Assembly (NCBI RefSeq): GCF_000026105.1
Contig: NC_008027.1
Coordinates: forward strand, 1,442,001 to 1,506,000
Source: Pseudomonas entomophila L48
GTDB lineage: Bacteria; Pseudomonadota; Gammaproteobacteria; Pseudomonadales; Pseudomonadaceae
Length of the DNA stretch: 64,000 bases
Reading direction: 5' to 3'
Positions 55,140-63,529 of the stretch are shown one piece after another. How positions within the stretch are numbered: position 1 is the first letter of the stretch; the number at the start of each line of letters is the position of its first letter. The translations under genes were made by a program, and so were the position numbers. The notes under the pieces are model-generated. The model had not been told where the DNA came from, ran no database searches, and saw nothing but the letters and a program-made list of their open reading frames with translations.

Positions 55140-56884
55140 GTGGTATCAATCAGGCTCAGGCTCGGCCCGCGGGTATCCTTGGCCTGGCGCTTGGCCTGGG
55201 AGGCCAGCTCCGCCAACTGCCCGGCATCCAGTTCAAGGCTGCTCCCGGCCGCCAGCCACACCACCCCGATCGAGAGCGACAGCAAGGCGAATGTTTCGCG
55301 TTGGCCCTGGCGGTTGTGCGAGGTGAAGCACTCAGCCTCCAGGTGCTCGCTCCGGTAGAAGCGCCGACATTGCCGGGCAAAGGCTTCCAGCAGCAGTTGC
55401 AGGCGCGCATGCCAGTCACTGGAACCCAGCACCAGCATGAAATCGTCCCCGCCGATATGCCCGACGAAGTCGCGGCTCGGGTCCACGCAATCGTTGAGGC
55501 ACTGGGCCAGGCACAGCAGTACTTCATCGCCCCGGGCGTAACCGTAGATGTCGTTGAACGGCTTGAAACTGTCGATATCGACGTAGCACACCGCCGCCTC
55601 GCGCCGCTGTTCCAGCAGACGGGCCAGGCACTGCTGGATCGGCACGTTGCCCGGCAGCAGGGTCAACGGGTTGGCATGCCGGGCCTGCTGGAGCTTCTGC
55701 TCGGTGATCAGCTTGAGCACGTCGATCACCCGTCCCAGCCCCAGGTAACGGCCGCTCTGGGTAATGATGAAGTCTTCCTCGATACGCTGGCGGGCACGGC
55801 TGGTGAGCAGGCGGCTGACCTGTTGCAGCGATTGGCCGCGCTCGACGGCCAGGTAGTCCTGGCTCATCAACCGGCTGATCGGCTTGCGCGCGAACAGGTC
55901 GGTACCGAAGGGCATTAGCAGGGCATCGGCCAGCGAATGGCGATGCACGATGCCGCAGGGTTTGCCGCGCTCGTCCAGCACCGCCAGGGAGTTCAGGTTG
56001 GCCTGGCGGCGAAACGCTTCAAGCACGTGCTGCGTAGCGGTGTCGAGGGTCACCGCCGGCTGCTCGATCAGCAGGGCGCTGAGGTCGCGGCTGTCGTCGC
56101 CCAGGGCCACGCCGGTACCCGGCGCCTGGGGCAGCAGGGTGAGGGTGTCGCGTGGTGGAAACTCCTGGGGACGGCCAAGCAGGTAACCCTGCACCAGGTC
56201 GACGCCCATCTCGCCGAGTACCGCCAGTTCTTCTTTGAGCTCGATACCTTCGGCGATCACCTGGGCACGGGAAGCGCGGGCAATCTGCAGGATCGAGCCG
56301 ACGAATTCGCGCTTGAGCGGGTCCAGGTGAATACCGTCGATGAAGTGGCGGTCGATCTTCACGTAGTCGGGGCGCAGTTCCGACCACAGGCGCAGGCTCG
56401 AGTAGCCCGCCCCGAGGTCGTCCAGGGCAATCGAGAAGCCCATGTCGCGGTAGTGGTGCAGGGCGTTGTACAGCAACTGGAAGTCTTCGGTGGGGGTCTG
56501 TTCGGTCAGTTCGATGACCACGCGGCTGGGCGGCAGGCCGACCTGTTCGAGCATCTTCAGGGTGCGCCCGGACGGGTGGTGGGGTTCGAGCAGCGATTCT
56601 GGCGAGATGTTGAGGAACAGCTTGCCTTCCAGGCCCTGCTCGCTGAAGCGGCGGCAGGCGCTTTCCCGGCACAGTACTTCCAGCTCGCTCAGGCGCCCGG
56701 CCTGGCGGGCGATGGCGAACAGGTTCAGGGGTGAATGCAGCGGGCTGTTGGACGGGCCGCGGCTGAGGGCCTCGTAACCGAGGATGCGGCGTTCGGACAG
56801 GCAGACGATGGGCTGGAACAGGCTATGGACGCTGCGTTGAGCCAGGATGGCGCTCAATGCGCTGAGCTGTTCGGTGACGGTCAT
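55133..56884 (-). CDS. EAL-CBS-GGDEF-like cyclic di-GMP protein
   Basis: 583 residues. The N-terminal EAL domain (about 1-245) has Glu38 in YEALSRG, DDLGAGYSSL and DYVKIDRHFI, plus AEGIE, all present as in active phosphodiesterases. The middle (about 270-390) looks like paired CBS domains (HVLEAFRRQANLNSLAVLDE; DYLAVERGQSLQQV). The C-terminus is a GGDEF domain with GGDDF at 478-482. The start at 56884 has AGGAAGC in front. The stop lies inside a REP element. Whether the GGDDF site is catalytic is not clear. Confidence 0.88.
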   Translation of the reverse strand: MTVTEQLSALSAILAQRSVHSLFQPIVCLSERRILGYEALSRGPSNSPLHSPLNLFAIARQAGRLSELEVLCRESACRRFSEQGLEGKLFLNISPESLLEPHHPSGRTLKMLEQVGLPPSRVVIELTEQTPTEDFQLLYNALHHYRDMGFSIALDDLGAGYSSLRLWSELRPDYVKIDRHFIDGIHLDPLKREFVGSILQIARASRAQVIAEGIELKEELAVLGEMGVDLVQGYLLGRPQEFPPRDTLTLLPQAPGTGVALGDDSRDLSALLIEQPAVTLDTATQHVLEAFRRQANLNSLAVLDERGKPCGIVHRHSLADALLMPFGTDLFARKPISRLMSQDYLAVERGQSLQQVSRLLTSRARQRIEEDFIITQSGRYLGLGRVIDVLKLITEQKLQQARHANPLTLLPGNVPIQQCLARLLEQRREAAVCYVDIDSFKPFNDIYGYARGDEVLLCLAQCLNDCVDPSRDFVGHIGGDDFMLVLGSSDWHARLQLLLEAFARQCRRFYRSEHLEAECFTSHNRQGQRETFALLSLSIGVVWLAAGSSLELDAGQLAELASQAKRQAKDTRGPSLSLIDTTL

Positions 56885-56901
56885 GGACTGCTTCCTGAAT
56901 G

Positions 56902-56931
56902 AAAAAAGGCCGGACGCTTGCACGTCCGGCC
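56902..56931 (-). terminator. intrinsic terminator of prc
   Basis: Minus strand: stem GGCCGGACG (56931-56923) and CGTCCGGCC (56916-56908) around a 6-base loop, then TTTTTT (56907-56902). It also lies in the leader of the EAL gene, so the leader of that gene starts after it. Confidence 0.88.
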
Positions 56932-56992
56932 CTTCTATTTCACGACAGCCCGATGACTGTTTGATGACAGGTCACATTATTCTGCCATCACT

Positions 56993-59074
56993 TCAGTGCT
57001 TGGCTACCGAAGTGCTCAGGCTCAGGTAGTCGAGCAGGATGCGGCCAGTCTCGGACAGGTAGGCGTCGTCCTCAGGCTTGGTGTCTTCCGGCTCGGCCGG
57101 CAGCGCATCCTCGTCTTCCTTCTTCAGCTCTTTGAGCGGCTCTTCGCCCTTGGCTTTGCGACGAATGTTCTCAAGGGCCAGTTGCTTGGCCTCGATCTCG
57201 TCGTGGCGGGCGCGGCGCTCCTGCTCGTTGAGGCTGACGGTCTTCTCGTTCATCAGCTTCTGCGTCAGCGCCAGGCGGTCGCGGATGTAGACGAACTCGG
57301 CGTCCTTGTCGCTGCGTGCGTCATGCTGCGCCTTGAGCTGGGCCAGGAACGGCTTGAACGGATCGGAGGCCGGCTTGACCACCGGGCGGATGGTGTCCCA
57401 GGGCATGGCTTCAGGCAGCGCGCTTTCGCCGATTTCCTTCGTGTCGATGATCGACGGATAGGCGATGTCCGGCAGCACGCCCTGGTGTTGGGTGCTCTGC
57501 CCGGAAACCCGGTAGAACTTGGCCAGGGTGAGCTTGAGTTCGCCGTGGTTGAGCGGCTGGATGGTTTGCACGGTGCCCTTGCCGAAGGTCTGGCCACCGA
57601 TGATCAGCGCGCGGTGGTAGTCCTGCATGGCACCGGCGAAGATCTCCGAGGCGGACGCCGAGAGGCGGTTGACCAGCAGCGCCAGCGGGCCTTTGTAGAA
57701 GGCGCCAGGGTTCTCGTCTTCGAGCACGTCGACCCGGCCGTCGGCATTGCGCACCAGCACGGTCGGGCCTTTCTCGATGAACAGGCTGGTCAGTTCGGTG
57801 GCCTCCTGCAGCGAGCCGCCACCGTTGTTGCGCAGGTCGATGACCACGCCGTCGACTTTTTCCTTCTGCAGTTCGGTCAGCAGCTTCTTCACGTCGCGGG
57901 TGGTGCTCTTGTAGTCCGGGTCACCCGCGCGGTAGGCCTTGAAGTCCAGGTAGAAGGCCGGGATCTCGATGATCCCCAGCTTGTAGTCGCGGCCGTCCTG
58001 CTTGAGCTTGAGCACCGACTTCTTCGCCGCCTGCTCCTCGAGCTTCACGGCTTCGCGGGTGATCGCGACGATCTTGCTGGTCTGGTCGTTCGGCGCGTTG
58101 CTGGCCGGGATGACTTCCAGGCGCACTACCGAGCCTTTCGGGCCGCGGATCAGCTTGACCACTTCGTCCAGGCGCCAGCCGACCACGTCGACCATTTCCT
58201 TGTTGCCCTGGGCGACGCCGATGATCTTGTCGGCGGGGGCGACCTGCTTGGTTTTCGCCGCCGGGCCGGCCGGCACCAGGCGCACGATCTTGACCTGGTC
58301 GTTGTCGCTCTGCAGCACCGCGCCGATGCCTTCGAGCGACAGGCTCATGTTGATGTCGAAGTTCTCGGCGTTGTCCGGCGACAGGTAGTTGGTGTGCGGG
58401 TCGTAGGACTGGGCGAAGGTGTTGATGTAGGCCTGGAAGATGTCTTCGGCACGGGTCTGGTCCAGGCGCGCCAGCTGGTTCTTGTAGCGCTTGACCAGGG
58501 TTTCCTGGACTTGCTTGAGCTCTTTGCCGGAGATCTTCTGGCGCAGCACCTCGTCCTTGACGCGTTTGCGCCACAGGTCGTCGAGCTCGGCCTGGTTCTT
58601 CATCCACGGGGCGTCCTTGCGGTCGACCAGCAGGTCTTCCTTCACCGTGAAGTCAATCTTGTCGACGCCTTTGTTCAGTTCGCCAAGTGCGAAGTCCAGG
58701 CGCTGCTTCACGCGGTCCAGGTAGCGCTTGTAGATGGTGAAGCCGGGTTCGAGGTTGCCGCTCTTGAGGAAGTCGTCGAACTGGGTCTTCCACTTGTCGA
58801 ATTCGGCGATGTCCGCCGCAGTGAAGTAGCTGCGCGAGGGGTCGAGCAGCTTGATGTAGCTGTCATAGATGATGACCGAACGGGCGTCGTCCAGCGGCGG
58901 CTTGCTGTAGTGGTGACGCTTGAGCAGCTCGACGATGTTGAGGCTGGCGACGACCTCGTCGCGGTCCGGCTGCAGGCGGTCCCACTTGTTGGCGGCGGCC
59001 GCATTGCCACCGAGCGTGAGGCTGCCGAGCCCGATCACGAGGGCGAGGGCGGTGCTGGGGAGGAAATGCTTCAT
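56993..59074 (-). CDS. prc: tail-specific (C-terminal processing) protease Prc/AlgO
   Basis: 693 residues. The start MKHFLPSTALALVIGLG at 59074 gives a signal peptide for the periplasm; a start at 59107 (MRDQLPPRRIS...) is an alternative. A PDZ domain in the middle (about 245-340, SLEGIGAVLQ) precedes the S41 peptidase fold. Catalytic Ser474 (in LSASASEIF) and Lys499 (in FGKGTVQ) are 25 apart, as in E. coli Prc. Prc cleaves proteins by their C-terminal ends, and in pseudomonads it affects alginate control through MucA. Confidence 0.94.
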   Translation of the reverse strand: MKHFLPSTALALVIGLGSLTLGGNAAAANKWDRLQPDRDEVVASLNIVELLKRHHYSKPPLDDARSVIIYDSYIKLLDPSRSYFTAADIAEFDKWKTQFDDFLKSGNLEPGFTIYKRYLDRVKQRLDFALGELNKGVDKIDFTVKEDLLVDRKDAPWMKNQAELDDLWRKRVKDEVLRQKISGKELKQVQETLVKRYKNQLARLDQTRAEDIFQAYINTFAQSYDPHTNYLSPDNAENFDINMSLSLEGIGAVLQSDNDQVKIVRLVPAGPAAKTKQVAPADKIIGVAQGNKEMVDVVGWRLDEVVKLIRGPKGSVVRLEVIPASNAPNDQTSKIVAITREAVKLEEQAAKKSVLKLKQDGRDYKLGIIEIPAFYLDFKAYRAGDPDYKSTTRDVKKLLTELQKEKVDGVVIDLRNNGGGSLQEATELTSLFIEKGPTVLVRNADGRVDVLEDENPGAFYKGPLALLVNRLSASASEIFAGAMQDYHRALIIGGQTFGKGTVQTIQPLNHGELKLTLAKFYRVSGQSTQHQGVLPDIAYPSIIDTKEIGESALPEAMPWDTIRPVVKPASDPFKPFLAQLKAQHDARSDKDAEFVYIRDRLALTQKLMNEKTVSLNEQERRARHDEIEAKQLALENIRRKAKGEEPLKELKKEDEDALPAEPEDTKPEDDAYLSETGRILLDYLSLSTSVAKH

Positions 59075-59216
59075 GCTGATTCGACGTGGAGGCAATTGAT
59101 CACGCATAGTAGGCCGTCTTTTCCGTTCGCCGGTTCCATGAAACCGGACGCATACTGCAAAAAGCCTGGGACGTGCATACCCAGGCTCAGTCATATGATT
59201 CAACTATGGAGGCACT

Positions 59217-60179
59217 GTGAAGGCATTGCAAGGCGTTGACGGACATGTGGCCTGGGTCGAGGCCGATCGTCCGGCCTGTGACGCGGGGCAGGTGCGTATT
59301 CGCGTGGCCGCCGCGGGGCTGAACCGCGCCGACCTGTTGCAGATGAAGGGGCTGTATCCGCCACCGCCAGGCGCCAGCCCCTACATGGGCCTGGAATGCG
59401 CCGGCGTGGTCGAGGAAGTCGGTGCCGGCGCCGACTGGCGCGTGGGCGACCGGGTGTGTGCGCTGCTGGCCAGCGGGGCCATGGCCGAGGAAGTGGTGGT
59501 CGATGCCCGCCATGTACTGCCGGTGCCCGAGGGCCTGAGCCTGCACGAAGCGGCGGCGCTGCCCGAGGTGTACGCCACGGCCTGGTTGAACATCTTCCAG
59601 CTCGGCGGCCTGAAGGCCGGCGAGAAGGTGCTGGTGCATGCCGGCGCCAGTGGCGTGGGCTCGGCGGCGATCCAGTTGTGCAAGGCCTTTGGCAGCCCGG
59701 TATGGGTCAGCGTGGGTTCGCCGGAGCGCCTGGCCTATTGCCAGGGCCTGGGCGCGGCGGGTGGCGTGGTGCGCAACGCCAACCTCGACGAGCTGGAGCA
59801 GCTTGGGCCGTTCGATGTGATCCTCGACCCGGTAGGCGCCGGTTACGGGCAGTTGAACCTCAAGGTGCTGGCCCGCGATGGGCGTTGGGTGATCATTGGT
59901 TTGATGAGCGGTCGCAAGTTCGAGCTGGACCTGGCGCAGGTGCTGGGCAAGCGCCTGGAGATCACCGGGTCGACCCTGCGCAACCGCGACGATGGGTTCA
60001 AGGCCGAGTTGCTGCGCGAGTTGCAGCAGCAGGTGTGGCCGTTGTTCAGCGAAGGGCGGTTGTCGCCGCAATTGGTCGATACCTACCCGGTTGAATTCGC
60101 CCAGGCGGCGTATGCCGAGCTTGAGAGCAACCAGGTGTCGGGCAAGCTGGTCATGGTGATCGATCCGAGCCTGGGTTGA
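59217..60179 (+). CDS. NAD(P)H quinone oxidoreductase (zinc-free ADH family, PIG3-like)
   Basis: 320 residues. The GroES-like N-terminal part (GLNRADLLQMKGLYPPPPGASPYMGLECAGVV) precedes a Rossmann domain with VHAGASGVGSAAIQLCKAFG. No zinc ligands are seen, and the sequence is close to the quinone oxidoreductase group. It reduces quinones or enones with NADPH. It starts right opposite prc with a 142-bp divergent gap. Confidence 0.9.
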   Translation: MKALQGVDGHVAWVEADRPACDAGQVRIRVAAAGLNRADLLQMKGLYPPPPGASPYMGLECAGVVEEVGAGADWRVGDRVCALLASGAMAEEVVVDARHVLPVPEGLSLHEAAALPEVYATAWLNIFQLGGLKAGEKVLVHAGASGVGSAAIQLCKAFGSPVWVSVGSPERLAYCQGLGAAGGVVRNANLDELEQLGPFDVILDPVGAGYGQLNLKVLARDGRWVIIGLMSGRKFELDLAQVLGKRLEITGSTLRNRDDGFKAELLRELQQQVWPLFSEGRLSPQLVDTYPVEFAQAAYAELESNQVSGKLVMVIDPSLG

Positions 60180-60181
60180 GC

Positions 60182-60240
60182 CCGTTCGCCGGCAAGCCGG
60201 CTCCTACAGGTTCGGTGTAGGAGCCGGCTTGCCGGCGAAC
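60182..60240. repeat. REP pair after the quinone oxidoreductase gene
   Basis: GTTCGCCGGCAAGCCGGCTC and its inverted copy, separated by about 10 bp; ends 8 bp before the HAD gene stop. Confidence 0.88.
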
Positions 60241-60247
60241 AGCGGTA

Positions 60248-60901
60248 TCACGACCAGCTTAAAATCGGCCAGCCATTGATCTGGGCATGTTCGCGCAATA
60301 CCGAGTCCGGATTCACCACATGCGGGTGATCGACCTTCAGCAACAACGGCAAGTCATTCCTTGAATCGGAATAGAAACTCGCCCCCTCCAGATTCTCCTG
60401 CTCCTGGTCCAGCCACTCCAGCAACCGGGTGATCTTGCCTTCACGGTAGGTCAACACGCCGTGGGTCTTGCCGGTAAACACCCCGTTCACCGCCTCCAAC
60501 TCGATCGCCAGGTACTCGTCCACGCCCAGGCGTGCCGCGATCGGCCCCACCAGGTGCGTGCCGCTCGCCGAGATGATCAGGATCCGGTCGCCACGCTTGC
60601 GGTGCTCGGCGATGCAGCGACAGGCGTCGCCATAGATGATCGGCTCGATCACATCCTCCACCCACGGCTCGACCAGGTGCTCGACCTCTTCCAGGGTGCG
60701 CCCCGCGATGGGCTCCAGGCTGAAGGCCATGTAGTCCTCCATGGCCAGGTGGCCCTTGCCGTAGGCCTCCATCAGCTCATGGTCGCGCTTGAGGAACGCC
60801 TTGCCGTCGACCCAGCCCAGCCGGGCCATCTGCTCGCTCCACAGCGACGCGCAGTCGCCATGGATGAGGGTTTCGTCCAGATCGAAAATTGCCAGTGCCA
60901 T
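60248..60901 (-). CDS. HAD-superfamily phosphatase (HAD-IB)
   Basis: 217 residues. Motif I is FDLDETLI (residues 6-13), motif II is IISASGTHL, motif III follows with Lys in ...GKITRLLEW and a late Asp in SDSRNDLPLL. This layout belongs to the phosphoserine-phosphatase-like HAD-IB group. It lies 13 bp behind an ABC importer operon and may process the imported phosphorylated compound. The substrate is not known. Confidence 0.88.
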   Translation of the reverse strand: MALAIFDLDETLIHGDCASLWSEQMARLGWVDGKAFLKRDHELMEAYGKGHLAMEDYMAFSLEPIAGRTLEEVEHLVEPWVEDVIEPIIYGDACRCIAEHRKRGDRILIISASGTHLVGPIAARLGVDEYLAIELEAVNGVFTGKTHGVLTYREGKITRLLEWLDQEQENLEGASFYSDSRNDLPLLLKVDHPHVVNPDSVLREHAQINGWPILSWS

Positions 60902-60914
60902 GCGTTGTATCTCC

Positions 60915-61904
60915 TTAGGCCACTTCTCGTAGCGCCGTGGGGTCGATCGACAAGGATACCCGCTGGCCGTCGGCGTGCAGGTCGGCCGCCGAACGGTTGA
61001 GCACGTCCACCACCAGCTCTACGTCGCGTACCTTGACCCGATAGCGGATGACATTGCCCAGCAGGCTGTGGCTGCGTACCTCGCCGTCCAGTTCGCCGTT
61101 CAGGCCGAGGGTGATGGACTCCGGGCGAATGGCCAGGCGGCTGGCCACCGGGCGTTGCAGCAAGCGGCTGGCGCTGTCGGCGTCGAGCAGGTTGTAGTTG
61201 CCGATGAAGCCCGCGGCGAACAGGTCGACGGGGGCGGTGTACAGGGTCTCGGCGTCGCCGCTCTGGACGATGCGCCCCTGGTTCATCAGGACGATGCGGT
61301 CCGACATGGTCAGCGCTTCTTCCTGGTCGTGGGTGACGAAGATGGTGGTCAGCCCCAGCTCGCGCTGGATCGCGCGGATCTGCTCGCGCAGGTGCTTGCG
61401 GATGCGCGCATCCAGTGCCGACAGCGGCTCGTCGAGCAGCAGCAGGCGCGGACGGGTGACCAGTGAACGGGCCAGGGCTACGCGCTGGCACTGGCCACCG
61501 GACAGTTGATGCGGGTAGCGGCCGGCAAAGTTGCCCAGTTCCACCAGGTCGAGCACTTCGCGCACCCGGGCCTGGCTCTCGTCGGCCTTGACCTTCTGCA
61601 TGCGCAGGCCGAAGGCGACGTTCTGTTCCACGGTCATGTTGGGGAACAGCGCGTAGCTCTGGAACACCATGCCGATCCCGCGCTTCTGCGGGCTGAGCGG
61701 GACGATGTCCTGGCCATCGAGCAGGATCCGCCCTTGGTCCACCGGTGTCAGCCCGGCGATGCAGCGCAGCAGGGTGGACTTGCCGCAGCCGGAGGGGCCG
61801 AGCAGGGTGACGAACTCGCCGCGCTCGATCTGGCAGTCGATGTTCTCGAACACCGGGCTGCCGGCGTAGCTCTTTTGCAGTTTCTGTACGCTGACGAAGC
61901 TCAT
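60915..61904 (-). CDS. ABC transporter ATP-binding protein (CysA/PotA/PhnT-like)
   Basis: 329 residues. The Walker A GPSGCGKST is near the N-terminus, the signature is LSGGQCQRVALARSL, and Walker B is LLLLDEPLSALD. A C-terminal TOBE-like domain follows. It couples ATP use to an importer made by the two permeases just upstream (one base between the genes). Related proteins in the CysA/PotA/PhnT group import polyamines, sulfate or 2-aminoethylphosphonate; neighbours here favour a phosphorus compound. Confidence 0.9.
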   Translation of the reverse strand: MSFVSVQKLQKSYAGSPVFENIDCQIERGEFVTLLGPSGCGKSTLLRCIAGLTPVDQGRILLDGQDIVPLSPQKRGIGMVFQSYALFPNMTVEQNVAFGLRMQKVKADESQARVREVLDLVELGNFAGRYPHQLSGGQCQRVALARSLVTRPRLLLLDEPLSALDARIRKHLREQIRAIQRELGLTTIFVTHDQEEALTMSDRIVLMNQGRIVQSGDAETLYTAPVDLFAAGFIGNYNLLDADSASRLLQRPVASRLAIRPESITLGLNGELDGEVRSHSLLGNVIRYRVKVRDVELVVDVLNRSAADLHADGQRVSLSIDPTALREVA

Positions 61905-61905
61905 G

Positions 61906-62700
61906 TCAGGTCTTGTCCTTGTTCAAGCGGTTGGCGACCCAGGTCAGCACCAGCACGAAGGCGAAGTAGGAGATCACCAGGGCGCTGTTGAAGTGGCCGC
62001 TGCTGTTGCGCATGTTGTTCAGGTACACCTGCAGGGTTTCGTAGCGGGTGCCCACCAGCAGGTTGGCGAACACGAACTCGCCGAACAGGAACGAGAACGA
62101 CAGCAGCAGCGCCACCATCAGGCCCTTGCGCAAGTTGGGCAGTACCACCAGGAAGGCGGCCTGCCAGGTGCTGGCGCCCAGCAGTTGGGCGGCATCCATC
62201 AGGTCGCGCAGGTTGATGGCCTGCAGGTTGTTGGTGATGGCCCGGTACATGAACGGCAGGGCGATGGTGAAGTAGCAGCCGATCAGGATCCACGGCGTGC
62301 CGACCATGGCCATCGGCCCGCTGCCGTACAGCTGCAGCAGGCCCACCGAAGACACCACCGGCGGCACCGCGAACGGCAGCAGGATCAGCACGTTCATCAG
62401 CGCGTCGAGTTTCGGGAAGTGGTAATGCACCACGAACAGCAGCGGCAGGATCAGCACCACCGACAGCACCAGCGCGCCTACGCACACCAGCAGTGATTGG
62501 CCGAAGGCGGCAAGGAAGCGCGGTTCGCTCCACAGCGCGATGTACCACTTGAAGGTCAGGCCGCTGGGTAGCAGGGTCGCCGACCAGCTGGTGGCCAGCG
62601 AGTAGAGCAGGGTGCCGGCCAGCGGCAGCAGCAGGATCAGGAACAGCAGGTACACCACCACCCGGTGGTAGAGCCCGCCGCTATTGTTTTCAGCGCGCAT
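61906..62700 (-). CDS. ABC transporter permease
   Basis: 264 residues with six helices. The EAA-type loop is DLMDAAQLLGASTWQAAFLVVLPNLRKG. It overlaps the second permease by 11 bp and lies one base from the ATPase gene. It is one half of the membrane channel of the importer. Confidence 0.9.
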   Translation of the reverse strand: MRAENNSGGLYHRVVVYLLFLILLLPLAGTLLYSLATSWSATLLPSGLTFKWYIALWSEPRFLAAFGQSLLVCVGALVLSVVLILPLLFVVHYHFPKLDALMNVLILLPFAVPPVVSSVGLLQLYGSGPMAMVGTPWILIGCYFTIALPFMYRAITNNLQAINLRDLMDAAQLLGASTWQAAFLVVLPNLRKGLMVALLLSFSFLFGEFVFANLLVGTRYETLQVYLNNMRNSSGHFNSALVISYFAFVLVLTWVANRLNKDKT

Positions 62701-63529
62701 GGTAGCTCCTCTTGAGCAGCCATTGATGGACCACCGTGACCACGGTCATCAGCCCCACCAGTACCATCGCCAGGGCGCTGGCCAGGTTCGGGTCGAGGCT
62801 GATGTCGCCGGCCACCAGCCCGGCGATGCGGATCGGCAGCACGTTGAAGTTGCCGGTGGTCAGGGCATAGACGGTGGCGTAGGCGCCCAGGGCGTTGGCC
62901 AGCAGGATGACGAAGGTGCCCAGCAGTGCCGGGGTGAGTACCGGCAAACCAATGTGCCGCCAGAACTGCCAGTGGCTGGCGCCCAGCAGCGCGGCAGATT
63001 CGCGCCAGTCTTCGCGCAGGGCGTCAAAGGCGGGGTAGAGCAGCAGTACGCCCAGGGGGATCTGGAAGTAGGTGTAGACCAGGATCAGGCCGGTCTTGGA
63101 GTAGATGCTGAAGTCACCGAGCAGGCCCATCTGCTTGAGCAACAGCGTCAGTGCGCCGTTGAAACCCAGCAGGATGATGAAGGCGAATGCCAGGGGCACG
63201 CCGGCGAAGTTGCTGGTCATGTTGGCGAAGGCACTGACGAAGTCGCGCAGCTTCGAGTCGACCCGGCGCAACGAATAGGCGCCCAGCGTGGCGATGACAA
63301 TGCCGAACAGGCTCGACCAGAAGCTGATCTCCAGGCTGCGCTGCAGCGCCTGCAGGTAGAACTTCGAGGCGAAGATCTTGCTGAAGTTGGCCAGGCCCCA
63401 GCCGCTTTCGCTCTGCAGGCTGTTGAGGGCGACCCAGGCCAGCGGCGCGACCTGGAAAATGATGAAGAAAACGGCGAACGGCAGCAGGCAGAGCAGGGCC
63501 AGGTAGCGGCCGCGGTGGCTTGCATTCAC
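62690..63529 (-). CDS. ABC transporter permease
   Basis: 279 residues if translation starts at the GTG at 63529, which overlaps the phosphoesterase stop as GTGA. A longer form from 63595 would overlap that gene by 70 bp and adds no helix. The EAA-like loop is LREDWRESAALLGASHWQFWRHIGLP. About six helices are seen. Together with the other permease it forms the importer channel. Confidence 0.87.
   Translation of the reverse strand: MNASHRGRYLALLCLLPFAVFFIIFQVAPLAWVALNSLQSESGWGLANFSKIFASKFYLQALQRSLEISFWSSLFGIVIATLGAYSLRRVDSKLRDFVSAFANMTSNFAGVPLAFAFIILLGFNGALTLLLKQMGLLGDFSIYSKTGLILVYTYFQIPLGVLLLYPAFDALREDWRESAALLGASHWQFWRHIGLPVLTPALLGTFVILLANALGAYATVYALTTGNFNVLPIRIAGLVAGDISLDPNLASALAMVLVGLMTVVTVVHQWLLKRSYHAR

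Noticed and set aside
56902..56931. Attenuator of the EAL gene
   Set aside because: The hairpin and T-run are oriented to stop prc transcription; it precedes the EAL start but nothing shows an alternative structure.
7604..60240. CRISPR array
   Set aside because: The repeats are scattered inverted REP pairs, not direct repeats with regular spacers, and no cas gene is seen.
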